Shown here one piece after another: positions 52,942 to 61,832 of a DNA stretch of 64,000 nt. How positions within the stretch are numbered: position 1 is the first letter of the stretch; each line of letters starts with the position of its first letter. A program made the translations under genes and the position numbers. The notes under the pieces were generated by a model that was not told the origin of the DNA, made no database searches, and was given only the letters and a program-made list of their open reading frames with translations. The stretch spans positions 186,001 to 250,000 of the forward strand of contig NZ_VUNZ01000001.1 of the NCBI RefSeq assembly GCF_008386505.1. Direction: 5' to 3'. The DNA comes from Chryseobacterium sediminis (lineage in GTDB: Bacteria; Bacteroidota; Bacteroidia; Flavobacteriales; Weeksellaceae).

Positions 52942-53226
52942 ATGACAAAAAAGACTGGCTTATCTATCCTAGCATTTTTATTATTTACTTTAGTAGCTTA
53001 TTATTTCTTTCAAAAAGAAACCGCTTCTATTTACAGCAAATCTGCTGGTGCAGGCTCTTCGGATAACAGCCAAGGACAATTTGTTCCTAAGCAAAATACT
53101 GATTATATTGTTGTTACAGAATATTCTGAATCCTGGTTTAACATCCAAAACATTACAATTCTTATTATCGTGTTAATAATTGTCTTTTTAATTGTGAGAA
53201 AAATAAGAACCTCCCGAAAATATTAA
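52942..53226 (+). CDS. Small membrane protein with two transmembrane segments
   Basis: A 94-residue protein with a hydrophobic segment near the N-terminus (8-22) and a second at about 67-85 (NITILIIVLIIVFLIVRKI), separated by a polar, Ser/Gly-rich loop that contains KSAGAGSSDNSQGQF. No family was recognised. It lies 32 bases before another small secreted protein gene and is probably cotranscribed with it. Confidence 0.65.
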   Translation: MTKKTGLSILAFLLFTLVAYYFFQKETASIYSKSAGAGSSDNSQGQFVPKQNTDYIVVTEYSESWFNIQNITILIIVLIIVFLIVRKIRTSRKY

Positions 53227-53258
53227 TCCTAAATGTTACGTCCAAACAAACCTTAAAA

Positions 53259-53624
53259 ATGAAAAAAATAGTAACAGTAATTCTCCTTTCACTAGGAATA
53301 GCCAGCCTATCAGGACAAAGTAAAAATAATTCTAAAGAAATCGAATTTAAATTCAAAGACAGTAAAAATACGGCATGCTTTGTCTGTAACCATATTTTTG
53401 ATAAATCCAAGTCTGTTTTATATGTAACCCATGATTCAGATGGATATTGGCAATTTTTATGTGGTGAAGACCATCACACAGAAGATGATATAAAAGTTAT
53501 TTCATTATTGCAGGCCGTACAATTAGATAACACGATCAATGATCTTTATGAGATGCCTCTAAACGTTGGAGCAGAAAGAAAAAGCATTACTGAAAAATGG
53601 GAGCCATTTAAAATGAATGACTAA
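53259..53624 (+). CDS. Secreted protein with putative zinc-type cysteines
   Basis: A 121-residue protein with a signal peptide (MKKIVTVILLSLGIASLSGQ). The mature part has CFVCNHIF, then DSDGYWQFLCGEDHHTEDD. The arrangement of cysteines C39, C42 and C66 (about) with nearby histidines suggests a metal site or disulfide. I have seen similar cytosolic proteins without a signal but cannot name the family. It is 32 bases behind the small membrane protein gene. Confidence 0.65.
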   Translation: MKKIVTVILLSLGIASLSGQSKNNSKEIEFKFKDSKNTACFVCNHIFDKSKSVLYVTHDSDGYWQFLCGEDHHTEDDIKVISLLQAVQLDNTINDLYEMPLNVGAERKSITEKWEPFKMND

Positions 53625-53690
53625 CAATTGAAATGATAAGGGAATGTTTTTAATTGCTTAATAACTATTATGAAATAAGAATAAACGAAT

Positions 53691-53698
53691 TACCTTTG
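53691..53698 (+). promoter_or_regulatory. -7 box directly before the photolyase gene
   Basis: TACCTTTG ends 3 bases before the ATG at 53702, so transcription would begin at or just after the start codon. No -33 TTTG is seen. Confidence 0.4.
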
Positions 53699-53701
53699 AA
53701 T

Positions 53702-54997
53702 ATGAAAAATACAGTCACTCTTTTCTGGTTCAGACGTGATTTGAGGTTAGAAGATAATGTGGGACTTCACCACGCACTTCAATCTGAAGCTCCTGTAATA
53801 CCCATTTTTATATTTGATACCGATATTCTTGGAAAGCTGGAAGATAAAGAAGACCGCAGGGTTGATTATATTCATCAGGCTTTGACAGGTGTCAATATTT
53901 CATTACAAAAATATCATTCAGGAGTTAACACCTATTACGGAAAGCCAATAGAAATATTCCAAAAATTATCTGAAGAATATCATATTGAAAGTGTTTTCTG
54001 TAACCGGGATTATGAACCTCAGGCCATTGAAAGAGATAAAGAAATCTATTATTTTTTCAAAGAAAAAAATATTCCTTTTAAAGCCTATAAAGATCAGGTC
54101 ATTTTTGATAAAGACCAGATTGTTAAAAAAGATGGTTCTCCATATACTGTTTACACCCCTTTTGCAAAGAAATGGCGCGAGGCATTAACTCCGGAACATT
54201 ATAAATCTGTAGAATTAAACTTTAAAAATCTCTTTCCACAGGAATATTCAGACATAATTGCCTTAAAAGAGATTGGTTTCAGGAAAACAGATTTTGATTT
54301 TATAAAGCCTGTTCTGGATGCTTCCATAATAGATGATTACGATAAATACCGTGATTATCCGGCCTTACAGCATACCACACAACTCGGAATTGCTTTACGG
54401 TTTGGGACAATCAGTATCAGGAGATGTGTGGACTTTGCATTGAATAATAATGCGACATGGCTTTCAGAATTGATCTGGCGTGAGTTTTTTATGCAGATTT
54501 TATATCATTATCCACAGGTAGTCCATCAATCCTTTAAAAAGCAGTATGATACTATCAACTGGCGGAACAATGAAGAAGAATTTAAACACTGGTGCGAAGG
54601 AACTACAGGATATCCCATTGTAGATGCCGGAATGAGACAGCTTAATCAGACAGGCTATATGCATAACCGAGTGCGAATGATTGTGGCGAGTTTCTTATGT
54701 AAGCATTTACTGATCGACTGGCGTTGGGGAGAAGCCTATTTTGCCCTAAAACTGAATGATTATGATCTCTCTGCCAACAATGGAAACTGGCAATGGGCGG
54801 CAGGCAGCGGTTGTGATGCAGCTCCTTATTTCAGGGTTTTTAATCCGACAGCTCAGGCTGAGAAATTTGATAAAGATATGCTTTATATCAAAAAATGGCT
54901 TCCTGAATGGAATACACCTGCATATCCAGCACCAATAGTAGAACATGCTTTTGCCCGTGAAAGAGCTTTAACCGAATACAAAAAAGCCCTGACATAA
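53702..54997 (+). CDS. phr: Cryptochrome/deoxyribodipyrimidine photolyase
   Basis: A 431-residue flavoprotein. LFWFRRDLRLEDNVGLH begins the antenna-binding domain, and the C-terminal FAD domain has SELIWREFFMQILYHYP, TGYPIVDAGMRQLNQTGYMHNRVRM and LNDYDLSANNGNWQWAAGSG, all typical for CPD photolyases. It repairs UV pyrimidine dimers using blue light. The ATG at 53702 starts the first strand. It is monocistronic and convergent with an ABC transporter operon. Class I photolyase is likely; a cryptochrome role cannot be excluded. Confidence 0.94.
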   Translation: MKNTVTLFWFRRDLRLEDNVGLHHALQSEAPVIPIFIFDTDILGKLEDKEDRRVDYIHQALTGVNISLQKYHSGVNTYYGKPIEIFQKLSEEYHIESVFCNRDYEPQAIERDKEIYYFFKEKNIPFKAYKDQVIFDKDQIVKKDGSPYTVYTPFAKKWREALTPEHYKSVELNFKNLFPQEYSDIIALKEIGFRKTDFDFIKPVLDASIIDDYDKYRDYPALQHTTQLGIALRFGTISIRRCVDFALNNNATWLSELIWREFFMQILYHYPQVVHQSFKKQYDTINWRNNEEEFKHWCEGTTGYPIVDAGMRQLNQTGYMHNRVRMIVASFLCKHLLIDWRWGEAYFALKLNDYDLSANNGNWQWAAGSGCDAAPYFRVFNPTAQAEKFDKDMLYIKKWLPEWNTPAYPAPIVEHAFARERALTEYKKALT

Positions 54998-55065
54998 AAC
55001 ATCTTAGGCAAAAATGCCCGGCAACAAAACGTCACCAGGCATCAACCAAATATTTAATATGAAAA

Positions 55066-55761
55066 TTAAATCGTTTTCAGATACAGTTCCTGTAATTCCT
55101 GTGCGGTAAAAGCTTTGGAAGGTAGGTTCTGTACAAGTTCTCCCTGCTTCATAATCCCGATATTGGTGGCTACACTTACGGCATTGAAAATATCATGAGT
55201 AGCCATTAGAACAGTTCTGCCTTCTTTACCGAGCTGGCGCACGATTTCTGTAAATTCTGCTGTAGCTATGGGATCCAGTCCGCTGGTGGGCTCATCCAAG
55301 AGCAATACCTTAGCATCTTTGGCGAGGGCAATAGCAATACCTACTTTCTGGCGCATCCCTTTGGAATAGCCTCCCAGTGCTTTCTCATGGGCAGCTTCCT
55401 GTAATCCGGTGCGCTGAAGTAATGCAGATAATTCTTCTTTCTGATAATCAAACCCTGCAATTTTGGAGAAAAAATCAAGATTCTCTATTCCTGTAAGATG
55501 AGGATATAAAAGAACGGTTTCAGGGATATAAGCCAGATGTTTTTTAATTTTTTGAGGCTGGTCTTTTACAGAAATATCATTAATGAAAGCATCTCCGGAA
55601 GTAGCCTTAATAAGCCCAAGAAGAATATTGATTGTTGTACTTTTTCCGGCCCCGTTTTGTCCTAGAAGAGCAAAAATTTCCCCTTTCTTTACTTCAAGAT
55701 TAAGAGAATGAAGGGCTGTAAAATCGTTGTATTTTTTATGTAAGTTGATTGTTTTTAACAT
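55066..55761 (-). CDS. ABC transporter ATPase, ABC-2 type
   Basis: A 231-residue ATPase. Walker A is GQNGAGKST, the signature is YSKGMRQK, Walker B is LLLDEPTSGLD and the switch histidine is in ATHD. This is the exporter-type (CcmA/GldA-like) group. The ATG at 55761 overlaps the end of the upstream permease gene by 7 bases. It energises the two DUF3526 permeases encoded before it. Substrate unknown. Confidence 0.92.
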   Translation of the reverse strand: MLKTINLHKKYNDFTALHSLNLEVKKGEIFALLGQNGAGKSTTINILLGLIKATSGDAFINDISVKDQPQKIKKHLAYIPETVLLYPHLTGIENLDFFSKIAGFDYQKEELSALLQRTGLQEAAHEKALGGYSKGMRQKVGIAIALAKDAKVLLLDEPTSGLDPIATAEFTEIVRQLGKEGRTVLMATHDIFNAVSVATNIGIMKQGELVQNLPSKAFTAQELQELYLKTI

Positions 55762-57101
55762 AGTTTTCTGTATTTGTTTTGTGAAAGGATCATGAATAAG
55801 GCAATAAAGATGAGGTAAGGCAGAAATAGCTGAAACCATTTCAAATGTTCAGACAAACTGAATACCTGTATAGTCTGCTGTGCCCAGTTGATAGATTCGG
55901 CATTCTTTCCCGAGAAAATAAGCGGGTAGAAGAACAAACGTTTTTTCTCATGAAATTTTTTGAGTGAAGAAGCATACTGCAGCTGATTACTCATGTCAGT
56001 TTTCGCCAGGTGACTCTCGGTGAGCTGGGTATGAAGATTTGGTAAGAGATAGCCTAAATAAGTTGCTGCCTGATTTCGTTTCTGCATTTTTTCGGTGTAC
56101 AGTTCTGCAGATTTCGCAGACTCCAGATCTCCCATATGCTGCATGGCATAATACCAGGTCCAGGTAAAAGCATCATTTTCTTCTACGGTAAAATTTCTGT
56201 ATTGAGGATATACCTTATAGAATTTTTCCATAGTAGGACGTTTGGTTTCATCCCATTTGTTATGATATCCCTCTCTCTGTTCCATAACCGCTTTAAGGGA
56301 TTCATGAACAGGATACATCTTTTGGATCAGAATATTACTGCTCATCGGAATGATAAAATTGATGCTGACCCATACAATGAGAAGAATCAATGCATTCTGA
56401 GCTGATGATTTCCGGAAAGAAATAACCCATCTGCACAGTGCAAACCAAAACAGGATATAAAGCCATCCACTGATTGTAAACGCAATATAATAAAGGTCTA
56501 AAGGTATTTTAATCCAAACGGAAGCGATAATCATCAGAGCCAGATACACAGCCGTTACAGCACACAGCCGTATAAGTATTTTATGATCCAAAAGCTTTTG
56601 TAAATTACCACTTTGAACTGAAAGCAGCTTCCAGGTTCCTCTTTCTTCTTCCTCAGAAATAAGATTATAACAAAAGGCGACAATCACCAAAGGGAAAAGA
56701 AATATAATCACAAAACTGAAATCGAAATTTCCGACAGCAGCATTGGCAGGATTATAGAAATCAGAATTATAACGCTGTTCTTCAAGATTCCGGATGGTTA
56801 CCCCCTGGATAGAAGGATGCAGATCACGCATTCCGATATTTAAAGCAGCCAGTCTGGGAGTTTCATTCACCAGATTAAATTTAATATAATAAAGAACCAA
56901 TCCCAGATCATCTTTATGAAACTTCGTGTTTCTTTCAATGCTTTCTTTCTGGAATGCTCCGCTTTTAGAAATAATATCTTCATTCCGGTCCAGAAATTTC
57001 TTTCCAGTATAAATAGCCATAATTCCGGCTATGAACAAAAATAACAATGCAATAATGTAGGCTTTGTTACGGTAAAATTGGATATATAAATAACGATTCA
57101 T
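55755..57101 (-). CDS. ABC-2 type permease, DUF3526 family
   Basis: A 448-residue inner-membrane permease with an N-terminal helix, a large periplasmic loop (about 35-125) and further helices. LISEEEERGTWKLLSVQ is the ABC-2 coupling segment, where related permeases have the glutamate-rich E(R/K)..GT. DUF3526 proteins come in pairs with an ATPase. The stop-to-start junction with the next gene is an overlap, and the upstream permease ends directly before it, so the genes form one operon. Confidence 0.85.
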   Translation of the reverse strand: MNRYLYIQFYRNKAYIIALLFLFIAGIMAIYTGKKFLDRNEDIISKSGAFQKESIERNTKFHKDDLGLVLYYIKFNLVNETPRLAALNIGMRDLHPSIQGVTIRNLEEQRYNSDFYNPANAAVGNFDFSFVIIFLFPLVIVAFCYNLISEEEERGTWKLLSVQSGNLQKLLDHKILIRLCAVTAVYLALMIIASVWIKIPLDLYYIAFTISGWLYILFWFALCRWVISFRKSSAQNALILLIVWVSINFIIPMSSNILIQKMYPVHESLKAVMEQREGYHNKWDETKRPTMEKFYKVYPQYRNFTVEENDAFTWTWYYAMQHMGDLESAKSAELYTEKMQKRNQAATYLGYLLPNLHTQLTESHLAKTDMSNQLQYASSLKKFHEKKRLFFYPLIFSGKNAESINWAQQTIQVFSLSEHLKWFQLFLPYLIFIALFMILSQNKYRKLC

Positions 57102-58547
57102 CTAAATTAATTTTAATTTTCTTCCACTTATTTCAATTGCAGCGATACACATTGCTAACCAAAGAAGCAAAGCAACAGCAGGTATTGACTGTTCTTTCAG
57201 GCTGTCCGAAACAGCAGTATACTGGTAATTAAAGTCCGGGAACTTCTTCCAGTTGTCTTTACCAATCACAGCAGGCGGTCCTCCTTTTTCCGGTTTTATA
57301 TTGCTGATGTGCTTAATCTGCAGATCATTTAAATGCTGAGCCATCTGATAGCGGTACTCTTCAGCCTGTTTTTGAAATTGAGTATAAGAGAAGAAATCAG
57401 TGCCCGTTGCAATCATTGAAAAGTTTTTAACAGCAATGGCAGGATTGATTAATCCCGAAATATCAGTAAGATTCTGTTGTCTGGAGTAAATGGCTTGCAG
57501 TTCTTTTTGATGTCTGATATAGATCTTGGAGCTTATTTTTTCCCCTTCCTTCATCACAAATCCACCATAGTTGAAAGGAAGTTCATTCGTTGTTTTTACA
57601 TTATAATGAGCAAGTAAAGAATCTTTAATTTTCTTAAAATGAGGATCGTCAGGATTGTGGCTGTCTCCCGATTTTAAAATATCCTTTTCCAGACTGGTTT
57701 CAAAAGCAATACGGGAAGGAGCCGGATATAAATTCTGGGCTGCAAACTGAACTCCTTTAGGCAAAACAATAATGAAAAGAAGCCAGAACCCGATAAGGCT
57801 GATCAGTGCTGAAGATGTACTTTTACTGTTCGCAGAAACAATAACCGTTAAGGAGCTGATGAAAAAATAATACATCATATAAGCAGGCAACAGCAATGAC
57901 AAACGAGTCAAGATATCAGCAGAATCCGTAGTTTCTGACATCCATGCAGCCACGAAAACAAAAGGAATTACCGGAATCAGGAAGCATAAAGAAAACAGCC
58001 AGAGTCCCAGAACTTTTCCCCAGATAATAGTTCTTCCTGAAGCGCCCTGTACACTAATGATTTTTAAAGTGGCGTTCTCACGTTCCTGTACTATTAATCC
58101 AAACCCTAAAAAAAGAATAATCATCGGAACAATACTCTGCAGAATAAAAGCACTGCTGAAAGCCCCGAATCTCACCAAAGTGCCTGAACTTCCAGCTTCC
58201 GAAAGATTGGCAGTATTCTGCTTATGTGCCTCAAGAAATATAACATTTCCAAGATAATCATCTAATCCATTGTCAAAAATATTAAGAGGATGCCCGATTC
58301 TGAAAACCAGATAACCGTAATGAGCCATGCGGTGCGGATGCTTATCTGGCCTGTGTTCCCAGTGTTCCCGAACTTCTTCCCGATATTCTTTTATTTTTGA
58401 AAAAGAATCGGTGTATTTTGTAAACCCTATACCGATGCTCAGCATACAGAAGAGGAGTACCGTGATAGTGATAAGCAGGTTCTGTTTCCCTTTAAGCAGA
58501 TCCCGCCAGGTCTTTCTCACAATCAGTTGTAAGTTTGAAATAGCCAT
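57102..58547 (-). CDS. ABC-2 type permease, DUF3526 family
   Basis: A 481-residue paralogue of the neighbouring permease. It has a first helix, a long periplasmic loop rich in His and charged residues (about 45-130, with EHWEHRPDKHPHRMAHYG, shown in part) and the coupling segment LIVQERENATLKIISVQGASG. It lies between the receptor gene (3 bases upstream) and the second permease (no gap). The histidine-rich loop could contact a metal or substrate, which fits a receptor-linked export or import system. Confidence 0.84.
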   Translation of the reverse strand: MAISNLQLIVRKTWRDLLKGKQNLLITITVLLFCMLSIGIGFTKYTDSFSKIKEYREEVREHWEHRPDKHPHRMAHYGYLVFRIGHPLNIFDNGLDDYLGNVIFLEAHKQNTANLSEAGSSGTLVRFGAFSSAFILQSIVPMIILFLGFGLIVQERENATLKIISVQGASGRTIIWGKVLGLWLFSLCFLIPVIPFVFVAAWMSETTDSADILTRLSLLLPAYMMYYFFISSLTVIVSANSKSTSSALISLIGFWLLFIIVLPKGVQFAAQNLYPAPSRIAFETSLEKDILKSGDSHNPDDPHFKKIKDSLLAHYNVKTTNELPFNYGGFVMKEGEKISSKIYIRHQKELQAIYSRQQNLTDISGLINPAIAVKNFSMIATGTDFFSYTQFQKQAEEYRYQMAQHLNDLQIKHISNIKPEKGGPPAVIGKDNWKKFPDFNYQYTAVSDSLKEQSIPAVALLLWLAMCIAAIEISGRKLKLI

Positions 58548-58550
58548 AAT

Positions 58551-60893
58551 TTAAAATTTATAAGTAGCAGTTAGTAAATAGTTTCTTGGTGTTCCCGGAA
58601 ATAATCTTAGATAATTCTGAGCCCCGATCCAGTAGACCTTATTGGCAATATTATTCAGGTTAAAAGCCAGCTGAACAGATTTTGCAGGAGTATAATATAA
58701 TGCCGCATCTATGGTAGTATATGCCGGAAGCTCGAAACTTCTTGTAAACCACGGCACTTTTGAACTCTGATAAAGCATTCCCGCTCCAATTCCAAAATCT
58801 TTTATCAGTTCTATGGTTGAAAAGTTGTAGCGTGTCCAGACATTGAAAGAATTTTTAGAAGTATTTTCTTTCCTTTTCCCCACAAGATCAGGATTCGTAT
58901 CATCCAGTATTTTAGCATCAATATAGCTGTAACCTCCGTAAATATGCCATTGAGGAAGAATATGTCCCGAAAGCTCAGCTTCAAATCCACGGCTTCGGTC
59001 GGCACCTCTCTGGACAAGTTCATCCGGTTCCGAAGGATTATTGGCATTGATTAAAATATTTCTCTGATTGATCTCATACACAGCAAGATTCAATGAAATT
59101 TTTCCAAAAAGCAGTGCTTTCATTCCCAGTTCTTTAAGATCTGACGTCAAAGGTTTAAATCTGGCAGCAGACCCTGTAAGGCTGGAAGTATTGGGCATTA
59201 ATGTTACCGTATTGGATTGTGGCTGGAATCCGGTAAGGTAAGTTCCGTAAAAATTGATGTCATCTGTAAGACTATAGGTTATTCCAAATCTGTACAGAAG
59301 TTTATTATTCCGGAATGAGGACTCATTGGATTCTTTGAAATTGGTAATGTCCTGAAACCATTCCTGACGTATTCCCGATAGGATTTTGAACTTTTTCCAT
59401 GTGAAAAAATGCTGAATATAAGCAGCGTGTGTAGTGGTAAGAGCAGAAGGGAGAGAAGTTATGACATTCAGCGTATTAAAATCATTACCCTGATAATTTT
59501 CTGCACCCGGATTAAGATCAAACGGAGTGACGTTGGGTTTAGGAATGAGTGTTCCGTTGTAATTGAAAGTCTGGTAATCAGCAGCATTGGCAGGTTTGTA
59601 AGAAGCTGCTACAGAACCATCCTTTAAAAGAAAGCCTCTTGCAGCATTTTGCTGTCCGCCTTTTCGTTTTTCCCAAATTTGGTTGTCATAGCCAATTAAA
59701 GCCTGATGCTGAACAGCACCTGTTTTGAATTTAAAATTAAAATAAGCATTGATATTGTCTGTTGCCCAGTTTTGTTTTCTTTGTACAAACTGCATCATCG
59801 CAAGGCTTGAAACCGGTTTGTTATCCATATCAGGGACAAAAGAATTGGTGGTCCGGTGTTCCTGCAAATTTTCTCTCCAGTATTGCTTCATATAAGAGGC
59901 ATTAAAGCTGATAGCTTCGTTAAAATGGTGGGCAATACTTCCCATTATAATCAGTTCCCTTGTTTTAAAAAAATCATTGGGCGCTCCCAGATTCAAAGAT
60001 CTTGGCGTACTGTACAAATCTGTTTTTCCTGCAACAGCACCAAAAATAGGCTGCCCTCTGTCCAGATTTCCATACAAATCATTGAAAATCATTTCTACAT
60101 TCACAGATGTTTTTTCATTCGGAACAAACGTGATGGAAGGAGAGATTAAAATACCGCTGTTTTTAACATGATCCCTGAATGACTGAGCATTTTGATAAGC
60201 GCCGTTAAAACGATAGAGCAAGGTTTTACTCTTATTTAAAGGGCCTGTAAGATCTGTGGTGACACGGTAAGTATCAAAACTGCCTCCTGATGAGCTGATT
60301 TCGTGACGGGAAGTTGACAGCGGTTTTTTGGTAACCATATTAATTGTTCCTCCAGGATCTACGCTGGACATTGTAATGCTTGCAGGACCTTTGAAGATTT
60401 CTACACGTTCGATATTGGAGGTCATGGGCTGTAGAAAATAATACTGTCTTGTTCGCATTCCATTGATGATCTGACCTTCTTCATTTTGACTGATTCCCCG
60501 GATGTTGTATTGGTTGTAATAACTGGAAGGAGAAACTCCGTTCACATTTTTCATAACATCTCCAAGCTGAAAAGCCTGGCGGTCCGTGATCAGTTCCTTG
60601 GTAACCGTATTAAGGGTTAAAGGCAGGTCTTTGTTTTTCATGGCAATCTTTGTGGCAGCGAAAGAGTAGTCGGAGGTATAATCTTTAGACTTTCTTCCGA
60701 TGATTTCAACCGTTTGTACCACTGTAGATAATGAATCTTCAGAACGGGACTGAGCATGCAGAAAAGAGGATGCGGTAATGAAACTTACACTTAAAAGTTT
60801 CACAGAATTTGGGGAAATACAATGAATTATTCCCGAATAATTAAAATTACTGGTAATCATGAATAAGGATGTACGGGCAGTGAGAATGCCCAT
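58551..60893 (-). CDS. TonB-dependent siderophore receptor
   Basis: A 780-residue outer-membrane receptor. After a long N-terminus ending VSFITASSFLHAQ, the plug domain has DVMKNVNGVSPSSYYNQYNIRG and FKGPASITMSSVDPGGTINMVTKKP, followed by a 22-strand barrel that ends LLTATYKF. The plug resembles FhuA/ferrichrome-type siderophore receptors. A start at 60860 would shorten the N-terminus by 11 residues and is about equally likely. It is first in an operon with two DUF3526 permeases and an ATPase, an unusual set for uptake. Confidence 0.9.
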   Translation of the reverse strand: MGILTARTSLFMITSNFNYSGIIHCISPNSVKLLSVSFITASSFLHAQSRSEDSLSTVVQTVEIIGRKSKDYTSDYSFAATKIAMKNKDLPLTLNTVTKELITDRQAFQLGDVMKNVNGVSPSSYYNQYNIRGISQNEEGQIINGMRTRQYYFLQPMTSNIERVEIFKGPASITMSSVDPGGTINMVTKKPLSTSRHEISSSGGSFDTYRVTTDLTGPLNKSKTLLYRFNGAYQNAQSFRDHVKNSGILISPSITFVPNEKTSVNVEMIFNDLYGNLDRGQPIFGAVAGKTDLYSTPRSLNLGAPNDFFKTRELIIMGSIAHHFNEAISFNASYMKQYWRENLQEHRTTNSFVPDMDNKPVSSLAMMQFVQRKQNWATDNINAYFNFKFKTGAVQHQALIGYDNQIWEKRKGGQQNAARGFLLKDGSVAASYKPANAADYQTFNYNGTLIPKPNVTPFDLNPGAENYQGNDFNTLNVITSLPSALTTTHAAYIQHFFTWKKFKILSGIRQEWFQDITNFKESNESSFRNNKLLYRFGITYSLTDDINFYGTYLTGFQPQSNTVTLMPNTSSLTGSAARFKPLTSDLKELGMKALLFGKISLNLAVYEINQRNILINANNPSEPDELVQRGADRSRGFEAELSGHILPQWHIYGGYSYIDAKILDDTNPDLVGKRKENTSKNSFNVWTRYNFSTIELIKDFGIGAGMLYQSSKVPWFTRSFELPAYTTIDAALYYTPAKSVQLAFNLNNIANKVYWIGAQNYLRLFPGTPRNYLLTATYKF

Positions 60894-60991
60894 TAATAAA
60901 AGGATATCTCTAGTGGTGTGAAAACACAGGTATCCACGGAATAGCAGTACAGACTAAAAAATCTGTATACGAAAAATAACAGCAGTATAAA

Positions 60992-61345
60992 TTAAGCTGT
61001 CGCGAAAAATGAGGATGGGGGAGCCCTGGAGCTGAAGAAATCGAGAAGACAACGGTATGAAATGGCTTTTGGTTGAGGCATTTCGCTGTCATTCGTACTG
61101 TTGATGGCAAAATCCATGTCCAAAGGTTCTGGAAGGAGAACATTGTTCATATGCATATGAAGCGCACACTGACATTCGTCGTCCTGTGAGAACGTAGGAA
61201 TTTTCTCTTCTTTAGACCCTTTTTTATAGATCACTTTACTTTTCGAGTGATTAGCATGATCAAGGCATGTGCTTACACCGCTGACATTAGAAACAAATAT
61301 CAGAAGTAAAGAGAAAACAAAAAAGACTCTGAGAAATTTTTGCAT
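60992..61345 (-). CDS. Small secreted His/Cys protein upstream of the receptor
   Basis: A 117-residue protein with a signal peptide (MQKFLRVFFVFSLLLIFVS). The mature part has CLDHANHSKSK and DECQCALHMHMNN, a His/Cys pattern that suggests metal or heme binding. I have no family name. It precedes the TonB-dependent receptor by 99 bases and may be in the same transcript. The ATG at 61345 was chosen because it begins the signal peptide and is preceded by a -7 box. Confidence 0.65.
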   Translation of the reverse strand: MQKFLRVFFVFSLLLIFVSNVSGVSTCLDHANHSKSKVIYKKGSKEEKIPTFSQDDECQCALHMHMNNVLLPEPLDMDFAINSTNDSEMPQPKAISYRCLLDFFSSRAPPSSFFATA

Positions 61346-61355
61346 AATAGAAAAA

Positions 61356-61363
61356 CAAAAGTA
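61356..61363 (-). promoter_or_regulatory. -7 box of the His/Cys protein-receptor operon
   Basis: Minus-strand TACTTTTG lies 10 bases before the ATG at 61345. Confidence 0.45.
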
Positions 61364-61481
61364 CAATTTAATTTGATAAAAACTGAATAATGAAGAAAAA
61401 GTAACAGATATTTTTTCAAGCTGTGATTTTAAATCCAATGTTTTTATCGCCCGCTGAACGGATGAAATAATTTCGTATCGG

Positions 61482-61497
61482 TATGATCCAGATCATA
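61482..61497. promoter_or_regulatory. Palindromic operator candidate
   Basis: TATGATC-CA-GATCATA is a perfect 7-bp inverted repeat with a 2-base spacer. It abuts the -33 element of the orphan promoter (61499) and lies 119 bases upstream of the receptor-side -7 box. Confidence 0.55.
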
Positions 61498-61498
61498 T

Positions 61499-61527
61499 TT
61501 TGTGAGAGAAACAACTTATTATATTTG
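61499..61527 (+). promoter_or_regulatory. Orphan promoter
   Basis: TTTG (61499-61502), a 17-base spacer and TATATTTG (61520-61527), with no coding sequence between it and the terminator at 61566. Confidence 0.5.
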
Positions 61528-61532
61528 GCCCA

Positions 61533-61594
61533 TTGAAATTTCATATTTCTGACAAATTACAGTATAACCTTCCGATGATTCGGGAGGTTTTTTT
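61533..61594 (+). ncRNA. Candidate small RNA, about 60 nt
   Basis: The promoter at 61499-61527 and the terminator at 61566-61594 would give an RNA of about 60 nt. It contains no ATG-led frame. A short hairpin, gaaat...atttc (61535-61549), precedes the terminator stem. No known RNA family was recognised. The call rests on promoter-terminator logic alone. Confidence 0.4.
61566..61594 (+). terminator. Orphan terminator
   Basis: Stem aaccttccg (61566-61574) with cgggaggtt (61581-61589), one wobble, a 6-nt loop and seven T. No upstream plus-strand gene uses it, which supports a small RNA. Confidence 0.8.
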
Positions 61595-61801
61595 GGTTTT
61601 ATATTAAGTTTATAAGTTACAGCCTCAATAAATTCAGAGATTGAGCAAATTCAACAAACATCCGCTAACAAGCCGAAGGTAAACAGCAAACAAAAAATAC
61701 CGAGACCTTACAGCATAAAAAAGAAAGTCAGTACTTAAAGGACAATAATAACACCCGATAAAAATAGGGGTTTTTCCTCACTGTTTTGGGATTTACAATT
61801 T

Positions 61802-61809
61802 TAATTTTG
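61802..61809 (+). promoter_or_regulatory. -7 box of the lysozyme gene
   Basis: TAATTTTG is an exact match 23 bases before the ATG. A TTTG at 61785-61788 is only 13 bases upstream, too short for a standard -33. Confidence 0.4.
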
Positions 61810-61832
61810 CTGAACAACATTAAACTAAATAA

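Larger units (their letters stand above)
61346..61832. other. Intergenic region between the receptor operon and lysozyme
   Basis: This 487-base gap holds the receptor-side promoter, a palindrome, an orphan promoter with terminator (small RNA candidate, listed separately) and the lysozyme promoter. Nothing else was seen between 61595 and 61800. Confidence 0.6.

Noticed and set aside
55004..55045. Hairpin between phr and the ABC ATPase gene
   Set aside because: The stem of about five pairs plus two (55014-55018 with 55038-55042) is interrupted and no T-run follows, so it was not called as a terminator.
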